Source: Myxococcales bacterium
Lineage (GTDB): Bacteria > Myxococcota_A > Polyangia > Haliangiales > Haliangiaceae
Reading direction: 5' to 3'
Assembly: GCA_005779305.1 (NCBI GenBank)
Contig: SXJR01000420.1
Location: forward strand, 1 to 38,918
DNA: 38,918 bases
In this document: positions 16,067 to 23,348 of the stretch, in pieces
How positions within the stretch are numbered: the stretch's first letter is position 1
Layout of the letters: each line of letters starts with the position of its first letter
Notes under the pieces: generated by a model
Told to the model about the DNA's origin: nothing
Seen by the model: only the letters and a program-made list of their open reading frames with translations
Databases searched by the model: none
Position numbers and translations under genes: made by a program

Positions 16067-17232
16067 TGGGATTGCACGCGGCGCGCCAGTCCCGGGAACC
16101 ACAGCCGGATGCTCGTCCCTCGACCGGGCGCGGTGGTCAGCGTGGCATGACCACCGTGGCGCTGGACGAACGCGTAGATCATGGCCAGGCCGAGACCGGT
16201 TCCCTCCAGCTTGGTGGTGAAGAACGGCTCGAAGACCCGCCGCTCGATCTCGGGTGACATCCCAGGGCCGTCGTCGGCGACCTCGACCCACGCCCCACCG
16301 TCGTCGGTGCCGGTGGTGACGCTGATCCGGCCGCGCTCGCCAAGGGCCTCGGTGGCGTTGACGATGAGGTTGACCACCGCGGTCGCCAGCTCGGAGCGGC
16401 GGGCACGCACCGGCTGCACCGGGGTGACGGTGGCCCGCAGCTCGATGGCCGGGTGCTGGGCCACGCGGGCGCGGCTCAGCTCGATCGCCTCCGACACCGT
16501 CGCCGCGAGATCGACGGGCTCGCCCTCGTGCTCGGGGTCCTGGCGGCTGAAGTCGCGGAGGCGCTCGACCACGTCGACCCCGTGGCGGACGATCTGCTGC
16601 AGGGTGGCGACGGTCTCGCGCATCGCGTCCTGATCGCCGCGGTCGATGCGGCGGCGCAGCACCTCGAGCTGCAGGCCGATCGGGTTGAGCAGGTTCTTGA
16701 CGTCGTGTGACACGCCGGCCGACATCTGGCCCAGCAGGCGGAGGCGCTCGGTCCGCGCCAGCACGTCGCGCGAGGAGCGCAGCTCGGCATACGAACGGGC
16801 CAGCTCGTCATGAGCCGCGGCGCGGCCGGCGGCGATCGCGGCGAGATCGACCAGCGCCACGGCCAGGGGGCTGGCGCCGTCGGCGAGGGTGATGGGGCCG
16901 GCGCCGAGAAGGACGAGCACGCCATAGAGGTCGCCGTCGGCGACCAGCGGGAACTGCACGGCGTGGGTGAAGTCACCTCCACAGGCAGCGAGCAGCTCTT
17001 CGGAGAGCTCGGCGCCGATGGTGTCGGTGGCGGTGTCCCACGTCATCGCGCGCGCCGGCAGACCGCGCGAGGCGACCACCGACAGGCGATCGGCGCCCAC
17101 CTGGAGCACGGCGGCCGCCGGCGCGCCCAGGGCGTCCACCGAGACCTCCGCCAGTCGCTCCATGACCTCGCCGGGCGTCCGGGCCGCGGCCACGACGCGG
17201 CAGAAGTCGACCAGCGCCTCGGACGAAAACAT
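16063..17232 (-). CDS. GAF-domain sensor histidine kinase
   Basis: This 389-residue soluble kinase has an N-terminal GAF domain (about residues 10-140), a short coiled-coil linker, and an H-box GVSHDVKNLLNPI with the phospho-accepting His near 176. The ATPase domain shows N (NLIVNATEAL), G1 (DDGPGM), F (FEPFFTTK) and G2 (GTGLGLAM) boxes. There are no membrane helices, so the signal is cytoplasmic. The ATG at 17232 is preferred to an in-frame TTG nine bases upstream. A 21-base palindrome abuts this ATG. No response regulator lies in the window. With hemerythrin upstream and HPF downstream it may sense oxygen or redox state. Confidence 0.88.
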   Translation of the reverse strand: MFSSEALVDFCRVVAAARTPGEVMERLAEVSVDALGAPAAAVLQVGADRLSVVASRGLPARAMTWDTATDTIGAELSEELLAACGGDFTHAVQFPLVADGDLYGVLVLLGAGPITLADGASPLAVALVDLAAIAAGRAAAHDELARSYAELRSSRDVLARTERLRLLGQMSAGVSHDVKNLLNPIGLQLEVLRRRIDRGDQDAMRETVATLQQIVRHGVDVVERLRDFSRQDPEHEGEPVDLAATVSEAIELSRARVAQHPAIELRATVTPVQPVRARRSELATAVVNLIVNATEALGERGRISVTTGTDDGGAWVEVADDGPGMSPEIERRVFEPFFTTKLEGTGLGLAMIYAFVQRHGGHATLTTAPGRGTSIRLWFPGLARRVQSQ

Positions 17233-17253
17233 CGCGCGCAAGTTTTGCGCGCG
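17233..17253. promoter_or_regulatory. Perfect 9-base inverted repeat next to the kinase start codon
   Basis: Arms CGCGCGCAA and TTGCGCGCG are separated by GTT and end directly at the ATG of the histidine kinase. It could be an operator or an RNA hairpin that hides the start codon. Confidence 0.5.
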
Positions 17254-17273
17254 GAAACCGATGGAGTCAATCG

Positions 17274-17289
17274 CGCACGGCAGGCACCG
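17274..17289 (-). promoter_or_regulatory. Possible sigma54-type promoter of the kinase-HPF operon
   Basis: On the minus strand CGGTGCCTGCCGTGCG has GG-N10-GC. The ATG lies 43 bases downstream of the -12 C, with the palindrome in between. Weak support. Confidence 0.3.
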
Positions 17290-17310
17290 CCGGCGCCGCG
17301 CTCGCGGCGA

Positions 17311-17739
17311 TCAGCTCCCTTCCTCGACGTTCAGGATGTCGTCGCGCAGCACGCTCGGGCTCAGGAACGTCCGCTCCTCCGCCGCCATGTGGGCGTCGAT
17401 CTCCTCGATCACGTCGCCCATGCGCTCGGCGACCTCGAGGTCGGGGCCGGCCAGGGTCTCGCGGAACATCGCATGCTCGGCTGCGTGCTCCTCGAGCATG
17501 CGCTGGATCCGAGGAGGTCCCCAGGCGAAGTCGAGGCGCAAGATCGGCTCGAGCAACGTCTCCTCGCTGGCGTTGTGCTCGGCGAAGGCCGCGCGCAGCT
17601 CCTCGAGCTGCTCGTGGAGCTCGGCGACGACGCCCTCGCCCTCGAGCACGCGATCGGCGATCACCTGGATCTGGGTGAGCAGCCGGCGAAGTCGATCGTG
17701 CTGAGAGAGGAGTATCGCTCGCGCCTGTGAGGGTTCCAT
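17311..17739 (-). CDS. Hemerythrin-like HHE domain protein
   Basis: This 142-residue four-helix protein has the iron-ligand pattern of the family: His in SQHDRLRRLL (helix 1), AEHNASEE in helix 2, EHAAEHAMF in helix 3, and DAHMAAEE in helix 4. It probably binds a di-iron site for oxygen, NO or iron sensing in the cytoplasm. GGAGG five bases before the ATG sets the start. The sigma54-type element is 37 bases upstream, leaving room for a true leader. It may be read through into the histidine kinase 78 bases downstream, and shares a divergent control region with the next gene. Confidence 0.85.
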   Translation of the reverse strand: MEPSQARAILLSQHDRLRRLLTQIQVIADRVLEGEGVVAELHEQLEELRAAFAEHNASEETLLEPILRLDFAWGPPRIQRMLEEHAAEHAMFRETLAGPDLEVAERMGDVIEEIDAHMAAEERTFLSPSVLRDDILNVEEGS

Positions 17740-17774
17740 CGCGGCCTCCGGCTGGGTGTGCCTCGGTAGCCTTG

Positions 17775-17790
17775 AGCAAGGTGCGAGCCA
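17775..17790 (-). promoter_or_regulatory. Sigma54-type promoter of the hemerythrin gene
   Basis: On the minus strand TGGCTCGCACCTTGCT is a near-consensus element. Its -12 C lies 37 bases before the ATG, giving a short leader that carries a GGAGG site. Confidence 0.65.
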
Positions 17791-17805
17791 GCCGCAGGTC
17801 CAGGC

Positions 17806-17821
17806 TGGCGCAGGGTTTGCT
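17806..17821 (+). promoter_or_regulatory. Sigma54-type promoter of the 221-residue unknown gene
   Basis: TGGCGCAGGGTTTGCT is a near-consensus element, 15 bases from the divergent hemerythrin element. The predicted leader carries GAGGAG before a TTG start. Confidence 0.65.
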
Positions 17822-17846
17822 GCCTGCATCAATCGAGGAGCTCACC

Positions 17847-18512
17847 TTGCAGACCGCCTCTCGTCCCCGTCGCAAACCCCGCCGATCCTACGAGCACGGC
17901 TCCCTGCGCGTGCAGGGCTGGCTCTATTCCGCCCTGTGGCCGCTCCGCGAGGAGATGGTCGGTGCCATCACCCACCTGGAGCGCGGCGACGCCACCTGGC
18001 GCCACGGCTCGGCCCACCTGGAGTGGTTACGCGATCCACGTCATCACCTCGGCGCCGCCGGCCGGGTCAACCTCGACGATCTCATCACCGTCCACGGCGG
18101 CCAGCTGGGCAACCTGCTCGAGCACTACGCCGCGTCGCTCGCGGCCCTGGTCACGGCCGCCACCGACGCCCAGGTCGTGTTCGAGCGGGTGGTCAGGCAG
18201 ATCAGCCGCGAGCGCCGCATCCGCGACGCCGGCGACGACGTGGTCGGCGCGGTCGCCGCCGATCTCGTCAACGACAACCTCGACGGCAACCAGGGCGGGG
18301 AAGGAGCGCTGATCATGGCCCTGCGCGACGAGCTGCCGCGGTTGCGCGCCGCTCGCCCGCCCCGCCTCGACGACGCCTACCGCGAGGCGGCGGCCGCCGC
18401 CTCGGCGCTGCTGGCCGAGATCGACGACGTGCGCCGCGAGCTGTGTGACGCCTGCGATCTGCCGCCGGCCCCGATCACGGTGAACGTGCACGGATTCCGC
18501 AGCGGCCACTGA
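17847..18512 (+). CDS. Protein of unknown function, helical, TTG start
   Basis: This 221-residue protein has a basic N-terminus (SRPRRKPRRSYEHG) and mostly alpha-helical sequence with many Arg/Glu/Asp pairs, including long helices near residues 88-118 and 165-200. A single CDAC pair lies near the C-terminus. No family is recognised. The upstream frame is open, but the TTG at 17847 has GAGGAG at the right distance inside the short predicted transcript leader, so earlier starts would precede transcription. The basic N-terminus could bind nucleic acid. It is divergent from hemerythrin and likely shares its control. Confidence 0.65.
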   Translation: MQTASRPRRKPRRSYEHGSLRVQGWLYSALWPLREEMVGAITHLERGDATWRHGSAHLEWLRDPRHHLGAAGRVNLDDLITVHGGQLGNLLEHYAASLAALVTAATDAQVVFERVVRQISRERRIRDAGDDVVGAVAADLVNDNLDGNQGGEGALIMALRDELPRLRAARPPRLDDAYREAAAAASALLAEIDDVRRELCDACDLPPAPITVNVHGFRSGH

Positions 18513-18546
18513 TCCAGCGCGCATCAGCTGCGCGGCCCCCCCGTCG

Positions 18547-18562
18547 CGGCGCAGGGCTTGCG
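18547..18562 (+). promoter_or_regulatory. Sigma54-type element placed before an ATG-TAG start-stop
   Basis: CGGCGCAGGGCTTGCG has the -24/-12 spacing. Its -12 C is 14 bases before an ATG at 18575 that is followed at once by TAG. Confidence 0.45.
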
Positions 18563-18597
18563 CAGACCCCCGCCATGTAGACCACGCCATCCGTGCG

Positions 18598-18613
18598 TGG
18601 CACGGACATCGCA
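18598..18613 (+). promoter_or_regulatory. Sigma54-type promoter upstream of the MBL RNase gene
   Basis: TGGCACGGACATCGCA fits the consensus except for TCGCA in place of TTGCA. Its -12 C is 14 bases before the ATG of a 36-codon frame at 18626. Confidence 0.55.
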
Positions 18614-18625
18614 CTCACGCAGATC

Positions 18626-18736
18626 ATGCCCCGACCGGTCACCCCATCACCGCCGAGGGCAAGCCCCGCGCCGACCTGGTCCCCCGACGCAAGGCGCGCT
18701 GACGACCTCGGCTCCGGTGCCGGCCGGTGCGGCTGA
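18626..18736 (+). CDS. Possible 36-residue leader peptide overlapping the MBL RNase start
   Basis: The frame is Pro/Arg/Ala-rich (MPRPVTPSPPRASPAPTWSP at its start) and has no recognisable fold. It is listed because its ATG has the exact promoter spacing of the region, and its TGA (18734-18736) lies just inside the GTG start of the RNase gene. Translation could therefore feed the RNase gene by coupling, since that gene has no ribosome site of its own. The peptide itself may be dispensable. Confidence 0.35.
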   Translation: MPRPVTPSPPRASPAPTWSPDARRADDLGSGAGRCG

Positions 18737-20118
18737 CGTTCCTGGGCGCCGCCCGCGAGGTCACCGGCTCGATGCTGCTGGTCGACACCGACCGCGCCGC
18801 CGTGCTCATCGACTGCGGCCTCTACCAGGGTCGTCGCGCGGACGCCCGCCAGCGCAACGCGCACCTGCCGGCGGAGGCGCTCGACGCCAGCGCAGCCATC
18901 CTGACCCACGCCCACATCGATCACGCGGGCAACCTGCCCGTGCTGGTGCGCTCGGGGTGGCGCGGTGCGATCTACACCACCGCGGCCACCCGCGATCTCT
19001 CGGCGTACATGCTGCGCGACGCGGCGCGCATCCAGCAGGCGGACGCCGAGTACCTCAACCGCCGCCATGCCGACGACCCGACCTGGCAGCCGATCGCGCC
19101 GATCTACGACGAAGATGACGTCGCCGCCGCCCTCGAGCATGTCGTCTGCTTCCCCTATCGCCGGCGCTTCGAGGTCGCCGCCGGCGTGACCGCGACCCTT
19201 TACAACGCCGGCCACATCCTCGGCTCGGCCCAGGTCGTGCTCGATCTCGAGGACCGCGGCCAGCGCCGGCGCGTGGTGGTGTCTGGCGATCTCGGCCGCC
19301 GCGGCTTGCCCATCATCCGCGATCCCGATCCGCCGCCGTTGCCCATCGACGTCCTCGTCATGGAGAGCACCTACGGCGATCGCCGGCACGCGCCGGTCGA
19401 GCAGATGGCCGACGATCTGGCCCAGGCGATCGAGCAGACCTGCGCGCGGGGCGGCAAGCTGCTCATCCCGGCCTTCGCGCTCGGGAGGACCCAGGAGGTC
19501 CTCCTCGTGCTCCATCAGCTGCACCGCGCCGGACGGCTGCCGCCCATCCCGGTGTTCATCGACTCGCCCCTGGCCATCGACGTCACCTCGGTGTTCCGCC
19601 TCCACCCCGAGTGCTTCGACGCCGAGACTCGGCGCTTCCTCGACGGCCCCGACGACGTCTTCGGGTTCGAACGCGTGCACACGACTCGCACCCGCGAGGA
19701 GTCGATGGCGATCAACGACGTGGTCGGCCCGGCCATCATCATGGCCGCCTCGGGGATGGCGGAGGGCGGCCGCGTGCTTCACCACCTGCGCAACCTGGTC
19801 GAGGATCCGCGCAACACCGTGCTGGTGGTCGGGTTCATGGCCCAGCACACCCTCGGGCGGCGGCTGGTCGAGCGGCGGCCGCAGGTGAAGATCTGGGGCG
19901 TCGAGCGCGACCTGCGGGCCCAGGTCGTCACCCTCGACGCGTTCAGCGCCCACGCCGACGCCGACGACCTCGTCGCCTACGGCGCCCGCTGCGCGGCGCG
20001 GCGGACGTTCCTGGTCCACGGCGAGCCGACCGCCCAGGAGCCGCTGCGCGAGCGCCTCGCCGGCCGTGGGCTCACGGTCGAAGCGCCCGGACGCGGCGAC
20101 GTGATCGAGCTGGACTGA
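18727..20118 (+). CDS. MBL-fold beta-CASP ribonuclease
   Basis: This 463-residue protein has the metal-binding HAHIDH motif (about residue 61), YNAGHILGSAQ, SGDLGRRG and ESTYGDR. These are followed by the beta-CASP insert (LIPAFALGRTQEVLL and ASGMAEGGRVLHHL) and the C-terminal FSAHADADDL and FLVHGEP motifs. This is the CPSF-73/RNase J-like set, so it should cleave RNA with two zinc ions. The start is a GTG without a clear ribosome site. It overlaps the end of a small frame that carries the promoter spacing, so translational coupling is likely. A role in RNA turnover under stress fits the neighbours. Confidence 0.9.
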   Translation: MRLTFLGAAREVTGSMLLVDTDRAAVLIDCGLYQGRRADARQRNAHLPAEALDASAAILTHAHIDHAGNLPVLVRSGWRGAIYTTAATRDLSAYMLRDAARIQQADAEYLNRRHADDPTWQPIAPIYDEDDVAAALEHVVCFPYRRRFEVAAGVTATLYNAGHILGSAQVVLDLEDRGQRRRVVVSGDLGRRGLPIIRDPDPPPLPIDVLVMESTYGDRRHAPVEQMADDLAQAIEQTCARGGKLLIPAFALGRTQEVLLVLHQLHRAGRLPPIPVFIDSPLAIDVTSVFRLHPECFDAETRRFLDGPDDVFGFERVHTTRTREESMAINDVVGPAIIMAASGMAEGGRVLHHLRNLVEDPRNTVLVVGFMAQHTLGRRLVERRPQVKIWGVERDLRAQVVTLDAFSAHADADDLVAYGARCAARRTFLVHGEPTAQEPLRERLAGRGLTVEAPGRGDVIELD

Positions 20119-20133
20119 TCGGTCGGGGCCGGC

Positions 20134-20685
20134 TCAGCGCGCCGGATCGCCGGCGGCCCCTCGCGCGGCCTTGCGCTTGGGCACCTCGTCGGGCGCGGCC
20201 AGCACCTGTAGCAGGTCGAAGGTGGTGAGGATCCCGACCAGCTCGTGATCATCGACGACCAGCACGCGGTGGATACGCTGGGTCCGCATCAGGTGAGCGG
20301 CGTCGGCGATCGACGTCTCGGGCGTGACCGAGATCCGGTCCTTGACCATCGCGTCGGCCGCGGTCAGGGCCTCCATCCGCTCGGCGAAGTCGCCGGGCGC
20401 GTCGTTCCAGTCGGGGTCGGAGCCGGGCAGCTCGTCGCGGAAGTAGGCGCCGGCGGCCGGCGCGATGTGATCGAACTCCTCGCGCACCGCCCGCAAGAGG
20501 TCGAGGCTCGAGATCACGCCGACGATCTTGCCGTCGCCCTCCTCCACCACTGGAGCGCCGTTGATCTCCTCCTCGATGAACAGGCGGTGGACGTCCAGCA
20601 GCGACGTCTCCGGGGAGACCACGATGAGGTCGCGCTGCATCAGATCACCGACCCTGGGAGTGTGCATGTCCACTCGCAGATGCAT
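20134..20685 (-). CDS. Two-CBS-domain protein
   Basis: This 183-residue protein has a CBS pair split by an insert of about 45 residues. The first unit is VGDLMQRDLIVVSPETS to IVGVISSLDLLRAV, the insert covers about residues 75-115 and is acidic, and the second is AADAMVKDRISVTPETS to LVGILTTFDLLQVL. A Lys/Arg-rich tail follows. It probably senses adenine nucleotides. The start is uncertain: ATGs at 20685 and 20667 are both in frame, and neither has a good ribosome site or a clear -24/-12 element. It is divergent from the glyoxalase-fold gene. Confidence 0.8.
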   Translation of the reverse strand: MHLRVDMHTPRVGDLMQRDLIVVSPETSLLDVHRLFIEEEINGAPVVEEGDGKIVGVISSLDLLRAVREEFDHIAPAAGAYFRDELPGSDPDWNDAPGDFAERMEALTAADAMVKDRISVTPETSIADAAHLMRTQRIHRVLVVDDHELVGILTTFDLLQVLAAPDEVPKRKAARGAAGDPAR

Positions 20686-20732
20686 GAGACGTACCCGCTC
20701 CGAATCGGGTCGCGCCACGCCAGCGGCCGCAG

Positions 20733-20760
20733 GCCCTGCGCTGACGCCGCCCCGCAGGGC
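20733..20760. promoter_or_regulatory. 8-base inverted repeat, candidate activator site
   Basis: Arms GCCCTGCG and CGCAGGGC are separated by 12 bases and centred about 92 bases before the predicted glyoxalase-gene transcript start. Enhancer sites for sigma54 activators usually lie at this distance. Confidence 0.35.
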
Positions 20761-20811
20761 AGCTCTTGCACGTCGGATCCTCGCTGGGCGCGGTGACCCC
20801 GCGCACCGCCG

Positions 20812-20827
20812 CGGCCCGTGGGTTGCA
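20812..20827 (+). promoter_or_regulatory. Sigma54-type promoter of the glyoxalase-fold operon
   Basis: CGGCCCGTGGGTTGCA is a close match, with its -12 C 15 bases before the ATG at 20841. Confidence 0.6.
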
Positions 20828-20840
20828 AGCGCGTGCACGC

Positions 20841-21203
20841 ATGTCCAGTCCAATCGAGCACTGGGAGCTGATGGTGTCAGACGTCGAGCGGACCAAGGCG
20901 TTCTACGCGCGGGTCTTCGACTGGACGTTCCAGCCGTCCGGGCCGGAGTACACGCTGATCGACACGGGCACACCGCCGGGCGGCGGGATCATGCCACGCC
21001 CGCCCGGCGTCGAGATGTCCGCGCTCAACACGTACTTCCGGGTCTCCGACCTCGATCGGACGCTCCGGACGGCCGTCGAGGCCGGTGCGACGGTGATCGT
21101 TCCGCGCATGGAGGTTCCGGAGGTCGGGTGGTTCGCGATGTTCCTCGACCCCGAAGGCATCGCGATCGGCGTGATGCAGCTGCGCGAGCCGCCATCCCCA
21201 TGA
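20841..21203 (+). CDS. Glyoxalase/bleomycin-resistance (VOC) fold protein
   Basis: This 120-residue single-domain protein has two beta-alpha-beta-beta-beta modules: IEHWELMVSDVERTKAFYARVFDWTF at the start, and VSDLDRTLRTAVEAGATVI with the closing FAMFLDPEGIAIGVMQ in the second half. Candidate metal ligands His (EHWEL) and Glu (DPEG) are present. The reaction is unknown. It begins at the ATG set by the promoter spacing, although an upstream frame is open. Its stop overlaps the ATG of the small downstream gene (ATGA). Confidence 0.82.
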   Translation: MSSPIEHWELMVSDVERTKAFYARVFDWTFQPSGPEYTLIDTGTPPGGGIMPRPPGVEMSALNTYFRVSDLDRTLRTAVEAGATVIVPRMEVPEVGWFAMFLDPEGIAIGVMQLREPPSP

Positions 21204-21430
21204 CCATCGACGAGCTCCTCGAACGTATCCGCTCGCAGCAGAAGCGCTCGGGCGACGCCAAGACCAACGTGCTCGTCTACACGACCGGCGCTCATGGCTT
21301 CTTCGCCGGCCAGCTGCTCGACGTCGCCTCGCCCGAGGCGATCCTGCTCCGGCAGGACGACGGCACCGAGGTGCTGATCTTCCGCAGCCACGTGGTGGCC
21401 ATCGCCACCCCTGGCGACGACGGCGCCTGA
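21200..21430 (+). CDS. Small protein, possibly with an LSm/Hfq-like barrel
   Basis: This 76-residue protein has an N-terminal helix (IDELLERIRSQQKRSG) and then strands: NVLVYTT, GFFAGQLLDVASPEAILLRQ, EVLIFRSHVVAIATP. The order of a helix followed by five strands, with G-x-L in strand 2 and the R-x-H-V-V-A-I-A-T-P end, resembles Hfq (...YKHAISTVVP). The resemblance is by eye only and the similarity is weak. It is co-translated with the VOC protein through an ATGA overlap. RNA binding is speculative. Confidence 0.65.
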   Translation: MTIDELLERIRSQQKRSGDAKTNVLVYTTGAHGFFAGQLLDVASPEAILLRQDDGTEVLIFRSHVVAIATPGDDGA

Positions 21431-21503
21431 GCATCCTGATCGATGTAACCCGTGGGCGCCGGCGCTCGGCCGAGCGCGGCTGCCAAGGACGCCGCGCCAG
21501 AGC

Positions 21504-21519
21504 TGGCCGGTCTGTTGCA
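21504..21519 (+). promoter_or_regulatory. Sigma54-type promoter of the tandem universal stress gene
   Basis: TGGCCGGTCTGTTGCA is a near-consensus element, with its -12 C 15 bases before the ATG at 21533. Confidence 0.65.
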
Positions 21520-21532
21520 CCTGGCGCCTGGC

Positions 21533-22405
21533 ATGGGATTCCGCAAGATCTTGTGTCCGACCGACTTCTCCTCCGGCAGCCGGCGTGCCCTCGGCATCGC
21601 GGCGCAGCTCGCGCAGCAGCACGACGCCGAGCTGGTCGTGGCGCACATCTGGTTCGCGCCGCCCATCGCCTACGGCGGAGAGCTCGTGATCGAGCCGACG
21701 CTGATCGACGAGGTGATGAAGGGGAACCAGGTCGGCCTCGACGAGGCGGTGAGCGCGGCGACCGCCGCCGGCGCGCCGCGTGTCACCACTCGCCTGGCCA
21801 CCGGGGTGCCCTGGGCCGAGATCGTGTCGCTGCTCGACCATGAGGACTTCGATCTCTGCGTCATCGGCACCCACGGACGGACCGGGCTGTCGCGAGTTCT
21901 GCTCGGCTCCGTCGCCGAGAAGGTCGTGCGTCACGCGCCGTGCGCGGTGATGACGGCACGCCCCGACGGAGGGGTGCATCCGTTCCGACACGCGCTGGTG
22001 CCGACCGATTTCTCACGGCGCGCCGAGCAGTCGTTCGACCTCGCCAGGGAAGTCCTTCCGGCCGACACCCGCATCACGCTCCTGCACGTGGTCGAGCTTC
22101 CGGTGCCGTTCGCCGGCGTGCTGCCGGCCGACTTCGCCCTCGACATCGACAAGCGTTCCGCCATCGCCCTTGGCAAGGAGGCGGTGCGGGAGCCGACGTT
22201 CCAGCGGCCCACGGTCTTCACCCTGTCACGGGTAGGGAACCCCGGCGCGCAGATCCTGGCGGCGATCGACGAGGATCCGACCATCGATCTCGTCGTCATC
22301 GGCAGCGAGGGGCGGACCGGCATCAAACGCGCGCTCATCGGCTCGGTGGCGGAGAAGGTGGTGCGCCACGCCAGCGTACCGGTCCTGGTTTCGCGGCAGC
22401 GGTGA
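21533..22405 (+). CDS. Tandem universal stress protein
   Basis: This 290-residue protein has two Usp domains. The first runs from FRKILCPTDFSSGSR to the ATP signature IGTHGRTGLSRVLLGSVAEKVVRHAPCAV. The second runs from FRHALVPTDFSRRAEQ to IGSEGRTGIKRALIGSVAEKVVRHASVPVLV. Both keep the nucleotide-binding G-x2-G-x9-G-S pattern. The preferred ATG at 21533 starts the first Usp strand at once and has the promoter spacing; a longer upstream frame lacks Usp-like sequence. It is a single-gene unit. Confidence 0.9.
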   Translation: MGFRKILCPTDFSSGSRRALGIAAQLAQQHDAELVVAHIWFAPPIAYGGELVIEPTLIDEVMKGNQVGLDEAVSAATAAGAPRVTTRLATGVPWAEIVSLLDHEDFDLCVIGTHGRTGLSRVLLGSVAEKVVRHAPCAVMTARPDGGVHPFRHALVPTDFSRRAEQSFDLAREVLPADTRITLLHVVELPVPFAGVLPADFALDIDKRSAIALGKEAVREPTFQRPTVFTLSRVGNPGAQILAAIDEDPTIDLVVIGSEGRTGIKRALIGSVAEKVVRHASVPVLVSRQR

Positions 22406-22428
22406 TCCGGCACGCGGGCCACGGCGAG

Positions 22429-22444
22429 TGGCCCGACACTTGCT
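22429..22444 (+). promoter_or_regulatory. Sigma54-type promoter of the E2-type acyltransferase gene
   Basis: TGGCCCGACACTTGCT is a near-consensus element, with its -12 C 14 bases before the ATG at 22457. Confidence 0.65.
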
Positions 22445-22456
22445 CGTCGATCGGCC

Positions 22457-23272
22457 ATGTTCGGCGCTCGACTCACCGGCTGGCGTCACATCGCGAACGC
22501 GATGTGGGGCCCACCCGACGATCCCCAGATCTACGGCGCGCTCGACGTCGACGCGGCGGCACCCCTCGCCTTCATCGAGCGCGCGCGCGCCGCCGGTCAC
22601 CACGTCACGGCGACCCACCTGGTCGGCCGCGCCCTCGCCCACGCCTTGGTCGAGGTGCCCGACCTCAACGTCCGCATCCGTGGCATGCGGGCCTATCCGC
22701 GATCGTCGGTCGACGTCTTCTTCATCACCGCGGTGAGCGGTGGCCACGATCTGTCCGGGGTCAAGGTGGAGGCCGTCGACACCCACTCGGTCTACGACGT
22801 TGCCGTCGAGCTCGGCCGCCGCGCCCGGCGCATGAAGTCCGGCGACGATCGCGAGTTCGCCCGCAGCAAGCAGGTGATGGATCGGCTGCCCCGCCGGGTG
22901 CTCCGCGCCGCCCTGCGGGCGACGTCGTTCGTGACCTCCACGCTCCAGCTCGACGTCGCTCCGCTGGCCCTGCACCGCAACCCGTTCGGAAGCGCCATGG
23001 TGACCAGCGTCGGCATGTTCGGGCTGCCCCAGGGCTTTGCCCCGCTGGCCTGGATGTACGACGTCCCGCTGCTGGTGCTGGTCGGCGAGATCACCGAGCG
23101 CGCGGTCGTGGTCGACCATCAGGTGGTGGTCCGCTCGGTCCTGCCCATCACCGCGACCATCGATCACCGCTACGTCGACGGCTGGCACGTCAGCCGACTG
23201 ATGCGCGCATTCAAGGCCTACCTGGCCGCCCCCGATCAATTCGAGCCGGAGCTCGCAAGGAAGGGAACCTGA
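22457..23272 (+). CDS. Stand-alone 2-oxoacid-dehydrogenase-type acyltransferase domain
   Basis: This 271-residue protein corresponds to the catalytic domain of E2 dihydrolipoamide acyltransferases. It has the active-site motif DHRYVDGWH near residue 237 (His and Asp present) and the core NPFGSAMVTSVGMFGLPQGFAPL. It has no lipoyl or E1/E3-binding domain, and no E1 or E3 gene is near. It may therefore use a free acyl-CoA or act as a CAT-like transferase on another acceptor. It is a single-gene unit with the regional promoter and no ribosome site. Confidence 0.85.
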   Translation: MFGARLTGWRHIANAMWGPPDDPQIYGALDVDAAAPLAFIERARAAGHHVTATHLVGRALAHALVEVPDLNVRIRGMRAYPRSSVDVFFITAVSGGHDLSGVKVEAVDTHSVYDVAVELGRRARRMKSGDDREFARSKQVMDRLPRRVLRAALRATSFVTSTLQLDVAPLALHRNPFGSAMVTSVGMFGLPQGFAPLAWMYDVPLLVLVGEITERAVVVDHQVVVRSVLPITATIDHRYVDGWHVSRLMRAFKAYLAAPDQFEPELARKGT

Positions 23273-23313
23273 CCGGCGAATTCGCGCAACTCCTGCGCGA
23301 TCTGGAGGAGGCA

Positions 23314-23331
23314 CCGGGCGATTCCGCCCGG
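23314..23331 (+). terminator. GC hairpin, possible terminator
   Basis: A perfect 7-base stem (CCGGGCG / CGCCCGG) with an ATTC loop lies 40 bases after the acyltransferase stop. No T-run follows, so termination is uncertain. Confidence 0.3.
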
Positions 23332-23348
23332 AGCGTCCCCGCTTGCGC

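Noticed and set aside
20686-20830. Sigma54-type promoter for the minus-strand CBS gene
   Set aside because: Candidates have either a 9-base spacer or a poor -12 half, and none gives the 14-15 base spacing.
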